Assembly: GCA_958477465.1 (NCBI GenBank)
Contig: CAUEFX010000021.1
Span: forward strand, 1 to 56,017
DNA from: an uncultured Bacteroides sp.
GTDB taxonomy: Bacteria > Bacteroidota > Bacteroidia > Bacteroidales > Bacteroidaceae
Direction of reading: 5' to 3'
Length of the DNA: 56,017 bases
Under the pieces are notes generated by a model. The model saw nothing but the letters and a program-made list of their open reading frames with translations. It had not been told where the DNA came from and made no database searches. Positions 17,501-24,897 of the stretch are shown one piece after another (position 1 is the stretch's first letter; every line of letters begins with the position of its first letter). Made by a program: the position numbers and the translations under genes.

Positions 17501-17646
17501 ATTACCACCGTTGGTGCGTTGAGATCGGGAAATACGTCCACTTCCGTGTGTACGGCGGTGTATGTACCGCCTATCAGTAACAGTACCGACGCGACGAGCA
17601 CCAGGATACGGTTCTGAAGAGAGAAATGTATAATCTTGTTTAACAT
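14545..17646 (-). CDS. Heavy-metal RND efflux permease (CusA/CzcA family)
   Basis: 1033 residues, the family's size. Twelve membrane helices in the RND pattern; helix 4 carries the acidic pair and neighbours typical of the HME group (MAIAIGSLVDDAIVDVENVYKRL), and near the C-terminus FGIATRNGMLLISHYNHL. Pumps metal cations out of the periplasm or cytoplasm by proton antiport. Which metal (Cu/Ag or Zn/Co/Cd/Ni) cannot be settled from motifs alone; the His-rich adaptor next door argues for a His-coordinated metal. Upstream adaptor gene is 166 nt away, downstream TolC gene overlaps by 4. Confidence 0.93.
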   Translation of the reverse strand: MLNKIIHFSLQNRILVLVASVLLLIGGTYTAVHTEVDVFPDLNAPTVVIMTEANGMAAEEVEQLVTFPVETSVNGATGVRRVRSSSTNGFSVVWVEFDWGTDIYLARQIVSEKLAVVNESLPANVGKPTLGPQSSILGEMLIIGLTADSTSMLDLRTIADWTIRPRLLSTGGVAQVAVLGGELKEYQIQLDPERMRHYSVSMGEVMSATQEMNLNANGGVLYEYGNEYIVRGVLSTDKADQLGKAVVKSIDGVPVLLEDIADVAIGPKVPKLGTASERGKSAVLLTVTKQPATSTLELTDKLEASLKDLQKNLPADVKVSTDIFRQSRFIESSIGNVKKSLFEGGIFVVIVLFLFLANVRTTVISLVTLPISLIVSILTLHYMGLTINTMSLGGMAIAIGSLVDDAIVDVENVYKRLRENRLKPKEEQLSVLDVVFHASKEVRMPILNSTLIIVVSFVPLFFLTGMEGRMLVPLGIAFIVALFASTVVALTLTPVLCSYLLGHTRSDKFSKEAFVARWLKAGYEKALVWVLNHKRITLGSTIALFIVALGCFFTLGRSFLPAFNEGSFTINISSLPGISLEESDKMGHRAEMLLLSIPEIQTVARKTGRAELDEHALGVNTSEIEAPFELKDRSRSELVAEVREKLGTITGANIEIGQPISHRIDAMLSGTKANIAIKLFGDDLNKMFSLGNKIKSLIEGIPGIVDLNVEQQIERPQLKITPKREMLAKYGITLPEFSEYINVALAGEVISQVYEQGKAFDLIVKVKDSFRDEAEKIRNLMVDTSDGKKVPLSYVADVTSAMGPNTINRENVKRKIVISANVADRDLRSVVNEIQNKIDSSIQLPEGYHIEYGGQFESEQAASRTLALTSFMSIVVIFLLLYHEFRSVKESAVILINLPLALIGGVFALLITTGEISIPAIIGFISLFGIATRNGMLLISHYNHLQQEEGMGVYDSVIHGSLDRLNPILMTALSSALALIPLALSGDLPGNEIQSPMAKVILGGLLTSTFLNGFIIPIVYMMMRRGLKEAPKQ

Positions 17647-17649
17647 GAA

Positions 17650-17812
17650 CTTATTTGCTATTTTGACGATTTTCTATTTTCTATTTGCCATGCATCTTTC
17701 TATTTGTCATGCATCGCAGAATCTACCGTTCGACAATCCACCATCTCCTGTTTCGGCTGCCTTCATTGCGCAACCCAATCGTAAATCGTAAATCGTCAAA
17801 CTGTAAATCTCC
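17650..17812. repeat. Spacer with short reiterated motifs between adaptor and RND genes
   Basis: Contains CTATTTG(C/T)CATGCAT twice, 19 bp apart (17681, 17700), and a run of AATCGTA-type units at 17777-17809 (AATCGTAAATCGTAAATCGT and on). No gene or clear terminator seen. Confidence 0.55.
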
Positions 17813-19078
17813 TTAGTGTTCATGGCTGTGCGCCGGTATCGCATTGCTTGCCGAAGCCAGTTTAACCTGGTAAGCCCCGCTGGTTACTACGGCATCACCG
17901 GCTTTCACACCGGTAAGTATCTGTACGCTTTTACCGTTGTCGGCTCCTAAGGTGACTTCCTGTTTTTTGTATCCCTCTTCATCCAGTTGAAGGTATACGA
18001 AGAACAAACCCTGTTCCTCTGTCAGTGCGGTACGTGGAAGTGAAATGACATTTTCCATCGGTGTAGACAGCAGGTAGGCTTCTACGAACGAACCGGGGAT
18101 GATATCTCCTTTGTTGTCGAATTCGAAGGTTACCGGAACATAGAATGAATTGTCTCCGGCGGATTTTCCGAATGAGAGCATTCTTCCGTTGAGCTCTTTC
18201 AGTTCATATACCTTATTATCGTAGGGCGTTTTGAAGTTGGCCGATCCTATGGTGCGCAGGTACGGGTAATATTTTTCGGAAACCTCTGCCCGCAGAAAGA
18301 GACGGCGGTTCTGGGTAACGCTAACCAATGGCTGCCCGATTGTCACATAATCTCCTTCTTTTACCAGGATGCTTTTCACGTATCCGCTGATAGGAGATGC
18401 GATGGCTTGTCCTCCTTTGGTATTTCCTTGGGCAAGCGCTTCGTAACTGATGCGGGCATTCTCATAATTCTGTTCGGCCTGTGAAAATTCTTTGTCGGAT
18501 ACGATCCGGTCTTTAACCAGCGCCTTCATACGCTCGTATTCTTTTTTTGAAATCTCGTAGGCAATGCGGGCGCGTTGTACCGGATCACCGTCGGCTATAT
18601 TGCTGGAGGAGATAGTGAGCAAAGTGGTACCTTTGTTCGTACTCATTCCTTCGGTTACTTTCCCATGAAAGCTGACCACGCCGGCCACTGTAGCTACGGC
18701 TACACTTTCATCTCCCTGTGCGGCAAGTATTTGACCGCTGGTTCTTATTACTTGTTCGAATGTCCCCGGTTCGATCACACTGACTTTAACACCGGCTGCA
18801 TCCGCTTTTGCTTTGGGCAGGATGATTTCGTCACTATGACCGGAGGGCGCTTCTTCGCCATGGCTGTGTCCTTCGTGTTCATGATTGTGCCCTTCGTGCT
18901 TGTGGTCGTGCCCTTCGTGCTTGTGGTCGTGCCCTTCGTGCTTGTGGTCGTGCCCTTCGTGCTCGTGATCATGGGCTTCTGTTCCATGATTATGGCCTTC
19001 ATGGTCATGCCCTGTTTTGCTGTTGCAGGAGCCTAAGATAAATAATCCCAGTACTCCCATAAAGATAAGTTTCTTCAT
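17813..19078 (-). CDS. RND membrane-fusion lipoprotein with a His-rich metal-binding N-terminus (CusB/CzcB-like)
   Basis: 421 residues from MKKLIFMG; lipoprotein signal with acylated C18 (LGSC). Residues about 24-82 are a His/Asp/Glu/Gly run built on HEGHDHK heptads, encoded by near-perfect 21-bp repeats, and would bind many metal ions. After that come the usual adaptor parts: a barrel-sandwich hybrid halves (GVVSFHGKVTEG... and GYVKSILVKEGDYV), a helical hairpin, and a beta-barrel/MP domain. The upstream 31 residues of the longer frame overlap the promoter and are rejected. It ends in a second small His cluster, HSHEH. Confidence 0.92.
   Translation of the reverse strand: MKKLIFMGVLGLFILGSCNSKTGHDHEGHNHGTEAHDHEHEGHDHKHEGHDHKHEGHDHKHEGHNHEHEGHSHGEEAPSGHSDEIILPKAKADAAGVKVSVIEPGTFEQVIRTSGQILAAQGDESVAVATVAGVVSFHGKVTEGMSTNKGTTLLTISSSNIADGDPVQRARIAYEISKKEYERMKALVKDRIVSDKEFSQAEQNYENARISYEALAQGNTKGGQAIASPISGYVKSILVKEGDYVTIGQPLVSVTQNRRLFLRAEVSEKYYPYLRTIGSANFKTPYDNKVYELKELNGRMLSFGKSAGDNSFYVPVTFEFDNKGDIIPGSFVEAYLLSTPMENVISLPRTALTEEQGLFFVYLQLDEEGYKKQEVTLGADNGKSVQILTGVKAGDAVVTSGAYQVKLASASNAIPAHSHEH
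18890..18973. repeat. 21-bp coding minisatellite in the adaptor gene
   Basis: CCCTTCGTGCTTGTGGTCGT plus G (plus strand) repeats at 18890, 18911, 18932 and 18953, in frame, giving seven residues (HEGHDHK) per unit; the middle copies are identical and the flanking copies diverge. Copy number could change by slippage without a frameshift. Confidence 0.85.
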
Positions 19079-19135
19079 GATGATATAATACGTTCTTAAT
19101 GATTTTCTTTGGTAAATACGTCGCAATTCACTCTG

Positions 19136-19143
19136 CAAAAGTA
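19136..19143 (-). promoter_or_regulatory. Bacteroides-type -7 promoter box for the metal-efflux adaptor gene
   Basis: TACTTTTG on the minus strand, 57 nt upstream of the adaptor ATG. The direct repeat ACTTGCA (19147 and 19164, 17 bp apart) just upstream could bind a regulator. The identical CTGCAAAAGTA string occurs before yicC. Confidence 0.55.
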
Positions 19144-19195
19144 CAGACTTGCAGGTGCAACTGACTTGCAAACAGTGTAAGACTACATTGTTTGA

Positions 19196-19600
19196 TCAGG
19201 CGAATACGTACGGAGGGGCACGAAGTCCAAAGGCACGGGTAATGTTTGTGCCGTGCAGGGATTCTCGGTAGACATACTCATTGGCGAGTTGTCTTTCCTG
19301 AGGACGGAATAGGTTTTCAATGATGAAATCGGTGAAAAGAATTGCAATAAATACATGCTGCGGACCTAAATCGGTCTGTACATTAGGTACGGGTGATGAG
19401 AAGTGTGCCGGACATTCATTGCTGCAACAAGGGTCGCTCTCGGGATGATGAGCATGTATCGGGCACTGGTTTTCGCATGCAATATCATGTTTCATGCAAA
19501 TCATGCCATCGGCATGATGATGATGGGGAATAAAAGGTACTGCCAGCATAATTATGCTGCTAACAAGTAGAAAATAGAATATGTACCTTTTATTCTTCAA
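19196..19600 (-). CDS. DUF6769-type Cys/His-rich exported protein at the head of the metal-efflux cluster
   Basis: 134 residues: N-terminal hydrophobic segment (about 5-25), then a dense metal-ligand region (FIPHHHHADGMICMKHDIACENQCPIHAHHPESDPCCSNECPAHF, about 24-68, with eight His and seven Cys), then a hydrophobic stretch. It resembles a small periplasmic metal-binding protein and is first in line before the adaptor, pump and channel genes, 117 nt upstream of the adaptor start. A metallochaperone or sensor role is inference. A near-consensus promoter TATCTTTA lies at 19622-19629 on the minus strand. Confidence 0.75.
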   Translation of the reverse strand: MKNKRYIFYFLLVSSIIMLAVPFIPHHHHADGMICMKHDIACENQCPIHAHHPESDPCCSNECPAHFSSPVPNVQTDLGPQHVFIAILFTDFIIENLFRPQERQLANEYVYRESLHGTNITRAFGLRAPPYVFA

Positions 19601-19783
19601 TTGTATTTCTTTATTGCGGGGTAAAGATACGGCTAACTTGGCCTATTGACAAATCATAATGCTTAAAATATTGAAAAGGATATACCTTGGTTGGAGTTTA
19701 TTTCTAAAAGTGATGTCTTATTTTAATTTTAATGAGTCACTGACATTGACTTGTTTGCGACTTATTCTAAAATGCTAATTTTC

Positions 19784-20272
19784 TTAATAAATCCATTGAC
19801 GATGTAAGTAATAGTACCATTTTTTATCCTCAACAGTTTTGTGCCACATCCCTGTTGTGCTTTTTAGTGCTTCAATAAAAATACTATCGTAATAAAATCT
19901 TTCATTATCTGCATATTTCCTATGCATGATACGAACTTCTTTAATATCTAAATGCTCATCGAATAAGATAAGAAAATGTTCATAAACATTATACTCTGTA
20001 TGATTGTAATTAGGATGACTGATATATTTTGATAATAGATATGCAGATAGAGAATCTTTTCCTCCGTCAAATTCAACGCCTCCAACGTTGGCTATTATTT
20101 TTTCTCCATCCTCTGTGTAGTAAATAGCCTTACCATCTTTCAATAAAGAACTAACGGGGCAGTCGTATATATCTCTGATAAATTGTCGTTGTGTGTTCTT
20201 TTGTGATGTACAACTACAAAATACTATTATAAATCCAATATATAATATAACGTATATCCTTTTAGTAAGCAT
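19784..20272 (-). CDS. Small lipoprotein with a TonB-C-like fold
   Basis: 162 residues; lipoprotein signal ending FCSC (about 17-20). The body reads like a TonB C-terminal domain: GGKDSLSAYLLSKYISHPNY, then a beta strand EHFLILFDEHLDIKEVRIMH, then FIEALKSTTGMWHKT, in the order GG-YL-x-YP / V-F-V-G-I-V / AL-x-T-x-W. The gene is clearly richer in A and T than its neighbours, hinting at different ancestry. It lacks a membrane anchor plus Pro-rich spacer, so it is not TonB itself. Function unknown. Confidence 0.65.
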   Translation of the reverse strand: MLTKRIYVILYIGFIIVFCSCTSQKNTQRQFIRDIYDCPVSSLLKDGKAIYYTEDGEKIIANVGGVEFDGGKDSLSAYLLSKYISHPNYNHTEYNVYEHFLILFDEHLDIKEVRIMHRKYADNERFYYDSIFIEALKSTTGMWHKTVEDKKWYYYLHRQWIY

Positions 20273-20318
20273 AACCTAACCTTTTCATTACAACATTAGG
20301 ACGTTGATTCTATATGAA

Positions 20319-21953
20319 TTATTTTTCCAATTCCCGTAACGAATCCATTTTCTTCTTTTCAAGGAATTCGTAGATGCCGCACAAATGCTCTTTTACTCTC
20401 TTATTCCCGAATTCGTAAACCTTGGTGACCAGGCCATCGAGGAAGTCACGGTCGTGGGATACCACAATCAATGTGCCGTCGAAATCGATCAGGGCCTGTT
20501 TCAGAATATCTTTTGTCTTGAGATCGAGGTGATTGGTAGGCTCATCCAGAATAAGAAGGTTTACCGGTTCAAGCAGCAGTTTTATCATTGCCAGACGCGT
20601 ACGTTCTCCTCCCGACAGGACCTTTACTTTCTTCATCGATTCTTCAGGTCCGCCAAACATGAAAGCCCCCAATAGGTCGCGTATCTTGTTGCGTATTTCT
20701 CCTTTTGCCACATCGTCGATTGTCTGAAAAACCGTCAGGTTTTCATCCAGCAGAGAAGCCTGGTTCTGGGCGAAATAGCCAATCTGCACATTATGTCCCA
20801 AGGTCAAGGTCCCTTCATGGTCTATCTCGTTCATGATACATTTCACCAAGGTAGATTTACCTTCACCGTTTTTACCGACAAAAGCTACCTTATCTCCCCG
20901 TTCGATGGTAAGGGAAGCATTCTTGAATACCACTTTATCACCGTAGCTCTTGCCTACATTGTCCATGATGACCGGATAATTGCCCGACCGGGGAGAAGGT
21001 GGGAATTTCAGCCGCAGTGCGGAGGTGTCCTCTTCGTCTACTTCCAACAACTCCAGTTTCTCGAGCATTTTCACACGGCTTTGTACTTGTAGGGTTTTGG
21101 AATAGGTCCCTTTGAAGCGTTCGATGAACTCTTTGGTCTCTGCAATGAATTTTTGCTGTTCGTCGTAGGCTTTCTGCTGCTGCATGCGGCGTTCCTGGCG
21201 CAGTTGCAGGTATTGTGAGTAGTTTACTTTATAATCATAGATGCGGCCCATTGTCACCTCGATCGTACGGGTGGTGATGTTATCGACAAATTTGCGGTCG
21301 TGACTGATAACGATTACCGCTTTGCCGTTATTGATAAGGAAGTCTTCCAACCATTGGATGGATTCTATGTCCAGATGGTTGGTGGGCTCGTCCAGCAGCA
21401 ATACATCCGGCTTTTGCAGCAGAAGTTTGGCCAATTCGATACGCATACGCCAGCCGCCGCTGAAACTGCTGGTCGGACGGTTGAAGTCTTCGCGCATAAA
21501 GCCAAGTCCCAACAAGGTTTTCTCCACATCTTCTTCATAGTTGGTGGCGTCTATCGAATAAAACTTCTCGCTTAGCGACGAGACCTTTTCGATAAGCTCC
21601 ATGTAGCTGTCGCTTTCATAGTCTGTACGAGTTTCCAGCTCCTTGTTCAGTCGTTCTATCTCGGCTTCCATTTCATGCAGATGGGCAAATGCCTGAGCTG
21701 TCTCTTCAAATACGGTACGCCCGTCTTCTGTCATCAGGTGCTGGGGGAGGTAGGCTATGACGCACTCTTTGGGTACAGCTATTTTCCCACGGGTAGGTTG
21801 ACGGACTCCCGCCAAGATTTTGAGCAGTGTACTTTTTCCTGCTCCGTTTTTCCCCATCAGGGCGATGCGGTCTTTCTCGTTAATTACAAAAGAAATATCA
21901 CTAAATAAGGTAGTTCCGCCGAATTCTACGGCAAGTCCGTCTACTGAAATCAT
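20319..21953 (-). CDS. ABC-F family ATP-binding protein (ribosome-associated type)
   Basis: 544 residues with two ABC ATPase domains and no membrane part. Walker A motifs GKNGAGKST (about 34-42) and GKNGEGKST (about 358-366); signature motifs SFSGGWRMR and LSGGERTRLA; Walker B LLLDEPTNHLD and LILDEPTNHLD. Between them lies the charged ABC-F linker (about 240-300, RRMQQQKAYDEQQKFIAETKEF). Members act on the ribosome, some giving antibiotic resistance by target protection; this general form is a housekeeping type (YbiT/Uup-like). Promoter box at 21976-21983. Confidence 0.93.
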   Translation of the reverse strand: MISVDGLAVEFGGTTLFSDISFVINEKDRIALMGKNGAGKSTLLKILAGVRQPTRGKIAVPKECVIAYLPQHLMTEDGRTVFEETAQAFAHLHEMEAEIERLNKELETRTDYESDSYMELIEKVSSLSEKFYSIDATNYEEDVEKTLLGLGFMREDFNRPTSSFSGGWRMRIELAKLLLQKPDVLLLDEPTNHLDIESIQWLEDFLINNGKAVIVISHDRKFVDNITTRTIEVTMGRIYDYKVNYSQYLQLRQERRMQQQKAYDEQQKFIAETKEFIERFKGTYSKTLQVQSRVKMLEKLELLEVDEEDTSALRLKFPPSPRSGNYPVIMDNVGKSYGDKVVFKNASLTIERGDKVAFVGKNGEGKSTLVKCIMNEIDHEGTLTLGHNVQIGYFAQNQASLLDENLTVFQTIDDVAKGEIRNKIRDLLGAFMFGGPEESMKKVKVLSGGERTRLAMIKLLLEPVNLLILDEPTNHLDLKTKDILKQALIDFDGTLIVVSHDRDFLDGLVTKVYEFGNKRVKEHLCGIYEFLEKKKMDSLRELEK

Positions 21954-21975
21954 ATATGTTCGTTAAAATAAGACG

Positions 21976-21983
21976 CAAAGATA
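21976..21983 (-). promoter_or_regulatory. Bacteroides-type -7 promoter box for the ABC-F gene
   Basis: TATCTTTG on the minus strand, 22 nt upstream of the ATG. Confidence 0.6.
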
Positions 21984-22065
21984 ATCATTTATATTGTTTT
22001 TTTTCATAACTTGCGCGCTGAAAGGTCTTGATATTATGTAAACACACGAATATAACAATATTATA

Positions 22066-22464
22066 ATGGAAAATGAACCGATAACAGAATTTCGTCCGCT
22101 CATTCTTGTTGCGGAAGACGACGACAGTAATTTTAAATTGATTAAAGCGATCATAGGAAAGAAATGTGATATCTTATGGGCCAGGAACGGCGAAGAAATA
22201 GTGACTCTTTTTCGTGAAAATTGTGATAAAGCGGCAGCAATTCTTATGGATATTAAAATGCCGATAATGACAGGATTGGATGCTACCGTGATTATCCGTA
22301 AAGAGAATCAGGATATACCTATTATCATGCAGACTGCTTATGCTTTCAGTACAGATAGGGAGAATGCCATGAAGTGTGGGGCGACAGAGGTGTTGGTAAA
22401 ACCGATCACTCTGAATATTTTGAGAGGATGCCTTACTCGCTATTTCCCACAGCTGAAGTGGTGA
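22066..22464 (+). CDS. Single-domain response regulator receiver protein
   Basis: 132 residues consisting only of a receiver domain: acidic cluster EDDD (17-20), phospho-accepting D62 (ILMDIKMPIMTG), and K112 (VLVKPITL). It has no output domain, like CheY or Spo0F, so it would act by protein contact or phosphate relay. No kinase gene is next to it. It is divergent from the ABC-F gene and convergent with the phosphate transporter gene. Confidence 0.92.
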   Translation: MENEPITEFRPLILVAEDDDSNFKLIKAIIGKKCDILWARNGEEIVTLFRENCDKAAAILMDIKMPIMTGLDATVIIRKENQDIPIIMQTAYAFSTDRENAMKCGATEVLVKPITLNILRGCLTRYFPQLKW

Positions 22465-22512
22465 ATTTGTGAGAGGAAAATAACTATGGACTGAAAACAG
22501 GTCGCAAGCTAT

Positions 22513-22571
22513 AAACTTACGGGCTACCCGGGTATTGCTTTAAAATATCCGGATAGCCCGTAAGTTTTTTT
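22513..22571. terminator. Bidirectional terminator between the receiver and phosphate-transporter genes
   Basis: AAACTTACGGGCTACCCGG (22513-22531) pairs with CCGGATAGCCCGTAAGTTT (22549-22567) with a single G-T pair; T-runs follow on both strands. Confidence 0.88.
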
Positions 22572-22582
22572 ATTGATTGCTG

Positions 22583-24832
22583 TTATGCGTCTGCTTCCAG
22601 CTGAAACTTGCGGCTTACCTTCATCAGATTGATGGTGTAGGTTACCACGTTTTGTGCTTCCTGCACCATTGTGAGGTATACCATGCTCACTCTTACACTG
22701 CCTGTCTGGCTTTGAATGCGTTGCAACTCTTCGCGTTTCAAATGTGAAAGTTGAGCGTTGAGGGCGTTGGCGCGGCGTATGTCTTCTTCAAAATGAGTAT
22801 AGTCGTTGCTCTCCAGTTTTTTGCGGCATTGCTGTATCAGATAAGTTATATCTTCGGCAACGTCTCCGAATTCTCCTTTCTGGATGGCATCCAACGGGTT
22901 GAAGTTATTGTCGATATGCTCCAGACAAGGTTCGCACAGGCGAGCTATGCTGTATACCAGTTCGCTGGCAAAGTCATTTCCCTGATAGTAATAGAGTCCT
23001 TTTTCGAGCACGGTATTGTTGTCCAGCTTACACATGGCTACGGTACCAGTCCGTTTCATCTGTTTGATCAGTTGTTTCTCGAATTTGGTGGCTCCCATGG
23101 CACGGCGCAGGCCGCGCAGATTTTCGTGTATAAAAGAGGTGACGGTCAATTCGAAATTCTGTTCCGCATATTCCAATACCTTACTTAACTCTTCGCGGGT
23201 ATGTTGTCTCATTAACTGCAATGCCTCATTGCTGTCCGTACTCTTCATCAGTTGTTTTAAAGTCTCGTTGCCTTTCTCTTTTTCTTTTTTCTTCTTGTAG
23301 ATAATCTGGCTGCGGATAAGTGAGAATGCCGCCAACCCGATGAGGGCGATGATTGCCGTTGTTCCACCGAAATGGATGATCATTGCCACGAAGAAACAAA
23401 TGGTGAAGGCTGCACCGGCAGTAAGGAACCAGCCACCGATGACACTTAATACGCCGGTGATACGGTAAACGGCAGAGTCACGCCCCCAGGCACGGTCGGC
23501 CAATGAGGTACCCATTGCTACCATGAAAGTAACGTATGTGGTAGAGAGTGGTAGTTTTAATGAAGTTCCCAAGGCGATAAGCAATCCGGCCAGCACCAGA
23601 TTGACCGATGCCCGGACGAGGTCGAAAGCAGCTCCGTCGGCTATGATTGCTTCATCCTTACGGAAGCGGGTATTGATCCATTGTTTGGTGTTCTCCGGGA
23701 TAATTCTGGTTGCGCCATTTGCTATGTTCATGCTGATGCGTACCAGGGTACGTGCAATTGGCGTACTGCCGAAACTCTCTTCTCCCTCGTCTTGGCGCGA
23801 AAGGTCTACTGAGGTTTTGATTACATTGTGGGCCTTTTTGGACGTGCAGAGGGCATATACCATGATGACTCCGGATCCTATCAGAAAATACCAAGGGGTT
23901 TTGGCCGGACCAAGCAATGAAGTCATGAGGAAACCGTCCGGACCGGCTGCAGTGCCATTGGCTGTATAATCGATGAAAGAGGAATATCCGGCAAGAGGGA
24001 CACCGATGAAATTGACAAGGTCATTTCCGGCGAAGGCCAGTGCTAAGGCAAAGGTTCCTAATAAGACGATTACTTTGAACACATTTACTTTCAGCCAGTG
24101 GAGTATTTGCATTAGCAAAGTGAAGAATACAAAAAAACATCCTATCAGCATCAGCGTATTGTCTTGTATCCAATGCTTGTATTCGGGCGTCATGAACGAA
24201 CTGTCTTTCAATCCTTTGATGAGCATGAAGTATATAATGGCCGTAGCTGCGATACCGCCGAACAGGCCGATGCTGTACTTCATCTTTTTCTTATAATTGA
24301 AAGTGAACACAATACGTGCCAGCCATTGCACCAGCATACCGAAGAAAAAGGCTATGGCAACGGAGACAAAGATGGCCATGATAACGGAAAGCGCTTTGTC
24401 TGTGTTGATCAGGTCTCCCAATCCCAATGCGTCACTGTTGTGTACCTTGATGAGTGACAGGGCAAACGTACCTCCCAGTAATTCGAATACCATTGAAACG
24501 GTGGTAGAGGTAGGCATACCCATCGAGTTAAAGACATCGAGCAGTACGACATCCGTCAGCATGACGGCAAGCAATATGCACATGATCTCGGCAAAATAGA
24601 AATGCTCCGGCTGGTAAATGCCGTGCCGGGCAATGTCCATCATGCCGTTGGAAAGTGAAGCACCGATGAACACACCGATACCGGCAATAAATAGCACTGT
24701 TTTGAAAGAAGCCGCTTTTGCTCCGATAGCGGAATTTAGAAAATTAACAGCATCGTTACTTACTCCGACCATGAGGTCGAATACTGCGAGCACAAATAAG
24801 AAGATAACGATACAAAGGTAAATTGTCTCCAT
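22583..24832 (-). CDS. PiT-family phosphate transporter fused to a PhoU-like (DUF47) domain
   Basis: 749 residues from METIYLCIVIF. The membrane part (about 1-520) has the two inverted PiT repeats, marked by GVSNDAVNFLNSAIG near the start and FAGNDLVNFIGVPLAGY in the middle. A helical cytosolic domain of about 220 residues follows (LKQLMKSTDSNEALQLM... to the end), of the PhoU/DUF47 kind normally encoded separately. Bacteroidetes often have this fusion. The gene follows ppk on the same strand, pairing phosphate uptake with polyphosphate storage. A start at 24892 (20 more residues, 6 nt after the ppk stop) is possible. Confidence 0.88.
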   Translation of the reverse strand: METIYLCIVIFLFVLAVFDLMVGVSNDAVNFLNSAIGAKAASFKTVLFIAGIGVFIGASLSNGMMDIARHGIYQPEHFYFAEIMCILLAVMLTDVVLLDVFNSMGMPTSTTVSMVFELLGGTFALSLIKVHNSDALGLGDLINTDKALSVIMAIFVSVAIAFFFGMLVQWLARIVFTFNYKKKMKYSIGLFGGIAATAIIYFMLIKGLKDSSFMTPEYKHWIQDNTLMLIGCFFVFFTLLMQILHWLKVNVFKVIVLLGTFALALAFAGNDLVNFIGVPLAGYSSFIDYTANGTAAGPDGFLMTSLLGPAKTPWYFLIGSGVIMVYALCTSKKAHNVIKTSVDLSRQDEGEESFGSTPIARTLVRISMNIANGATRIIPENTKQWINTRFRKDEAIIADGAAFDLVRASVNLVLAGLLIALGTSLKLPLSTTYVTFMVAMGTSLADRAWGRDSAVYRITGVLSVIGGWFLTAGAAFTICFFVAMIIHFGGTTAIIALIGLAAFSLIRSQIIYKKKKEKEKGNETLKQLMKSTDSNEALQLMRQHTREELSKVLEYAEQNFELTVTSFIHENLRGLRRAMGATKFEKQLIKQMKRTGTVAMCKLDNNTVLEKGLYYYQGNDFASELVYSIARLCEPCLEHIDNNFNPLDAIQKGEFGDVAEDITYLIQQCRKKLESNDYTHFEEDIRRANALNAQLSHLKREELQRIQSQTGSVRVSMVYLTMVQEAQNVVTYTINLMKVSRKFQLEADA

Positions 24833-24897
24833 AAATATGTATTCTGTTTCTGACTGCAAAGGACGTTTTTTGGTGTTGCAGAGGAATGTCATACGTA

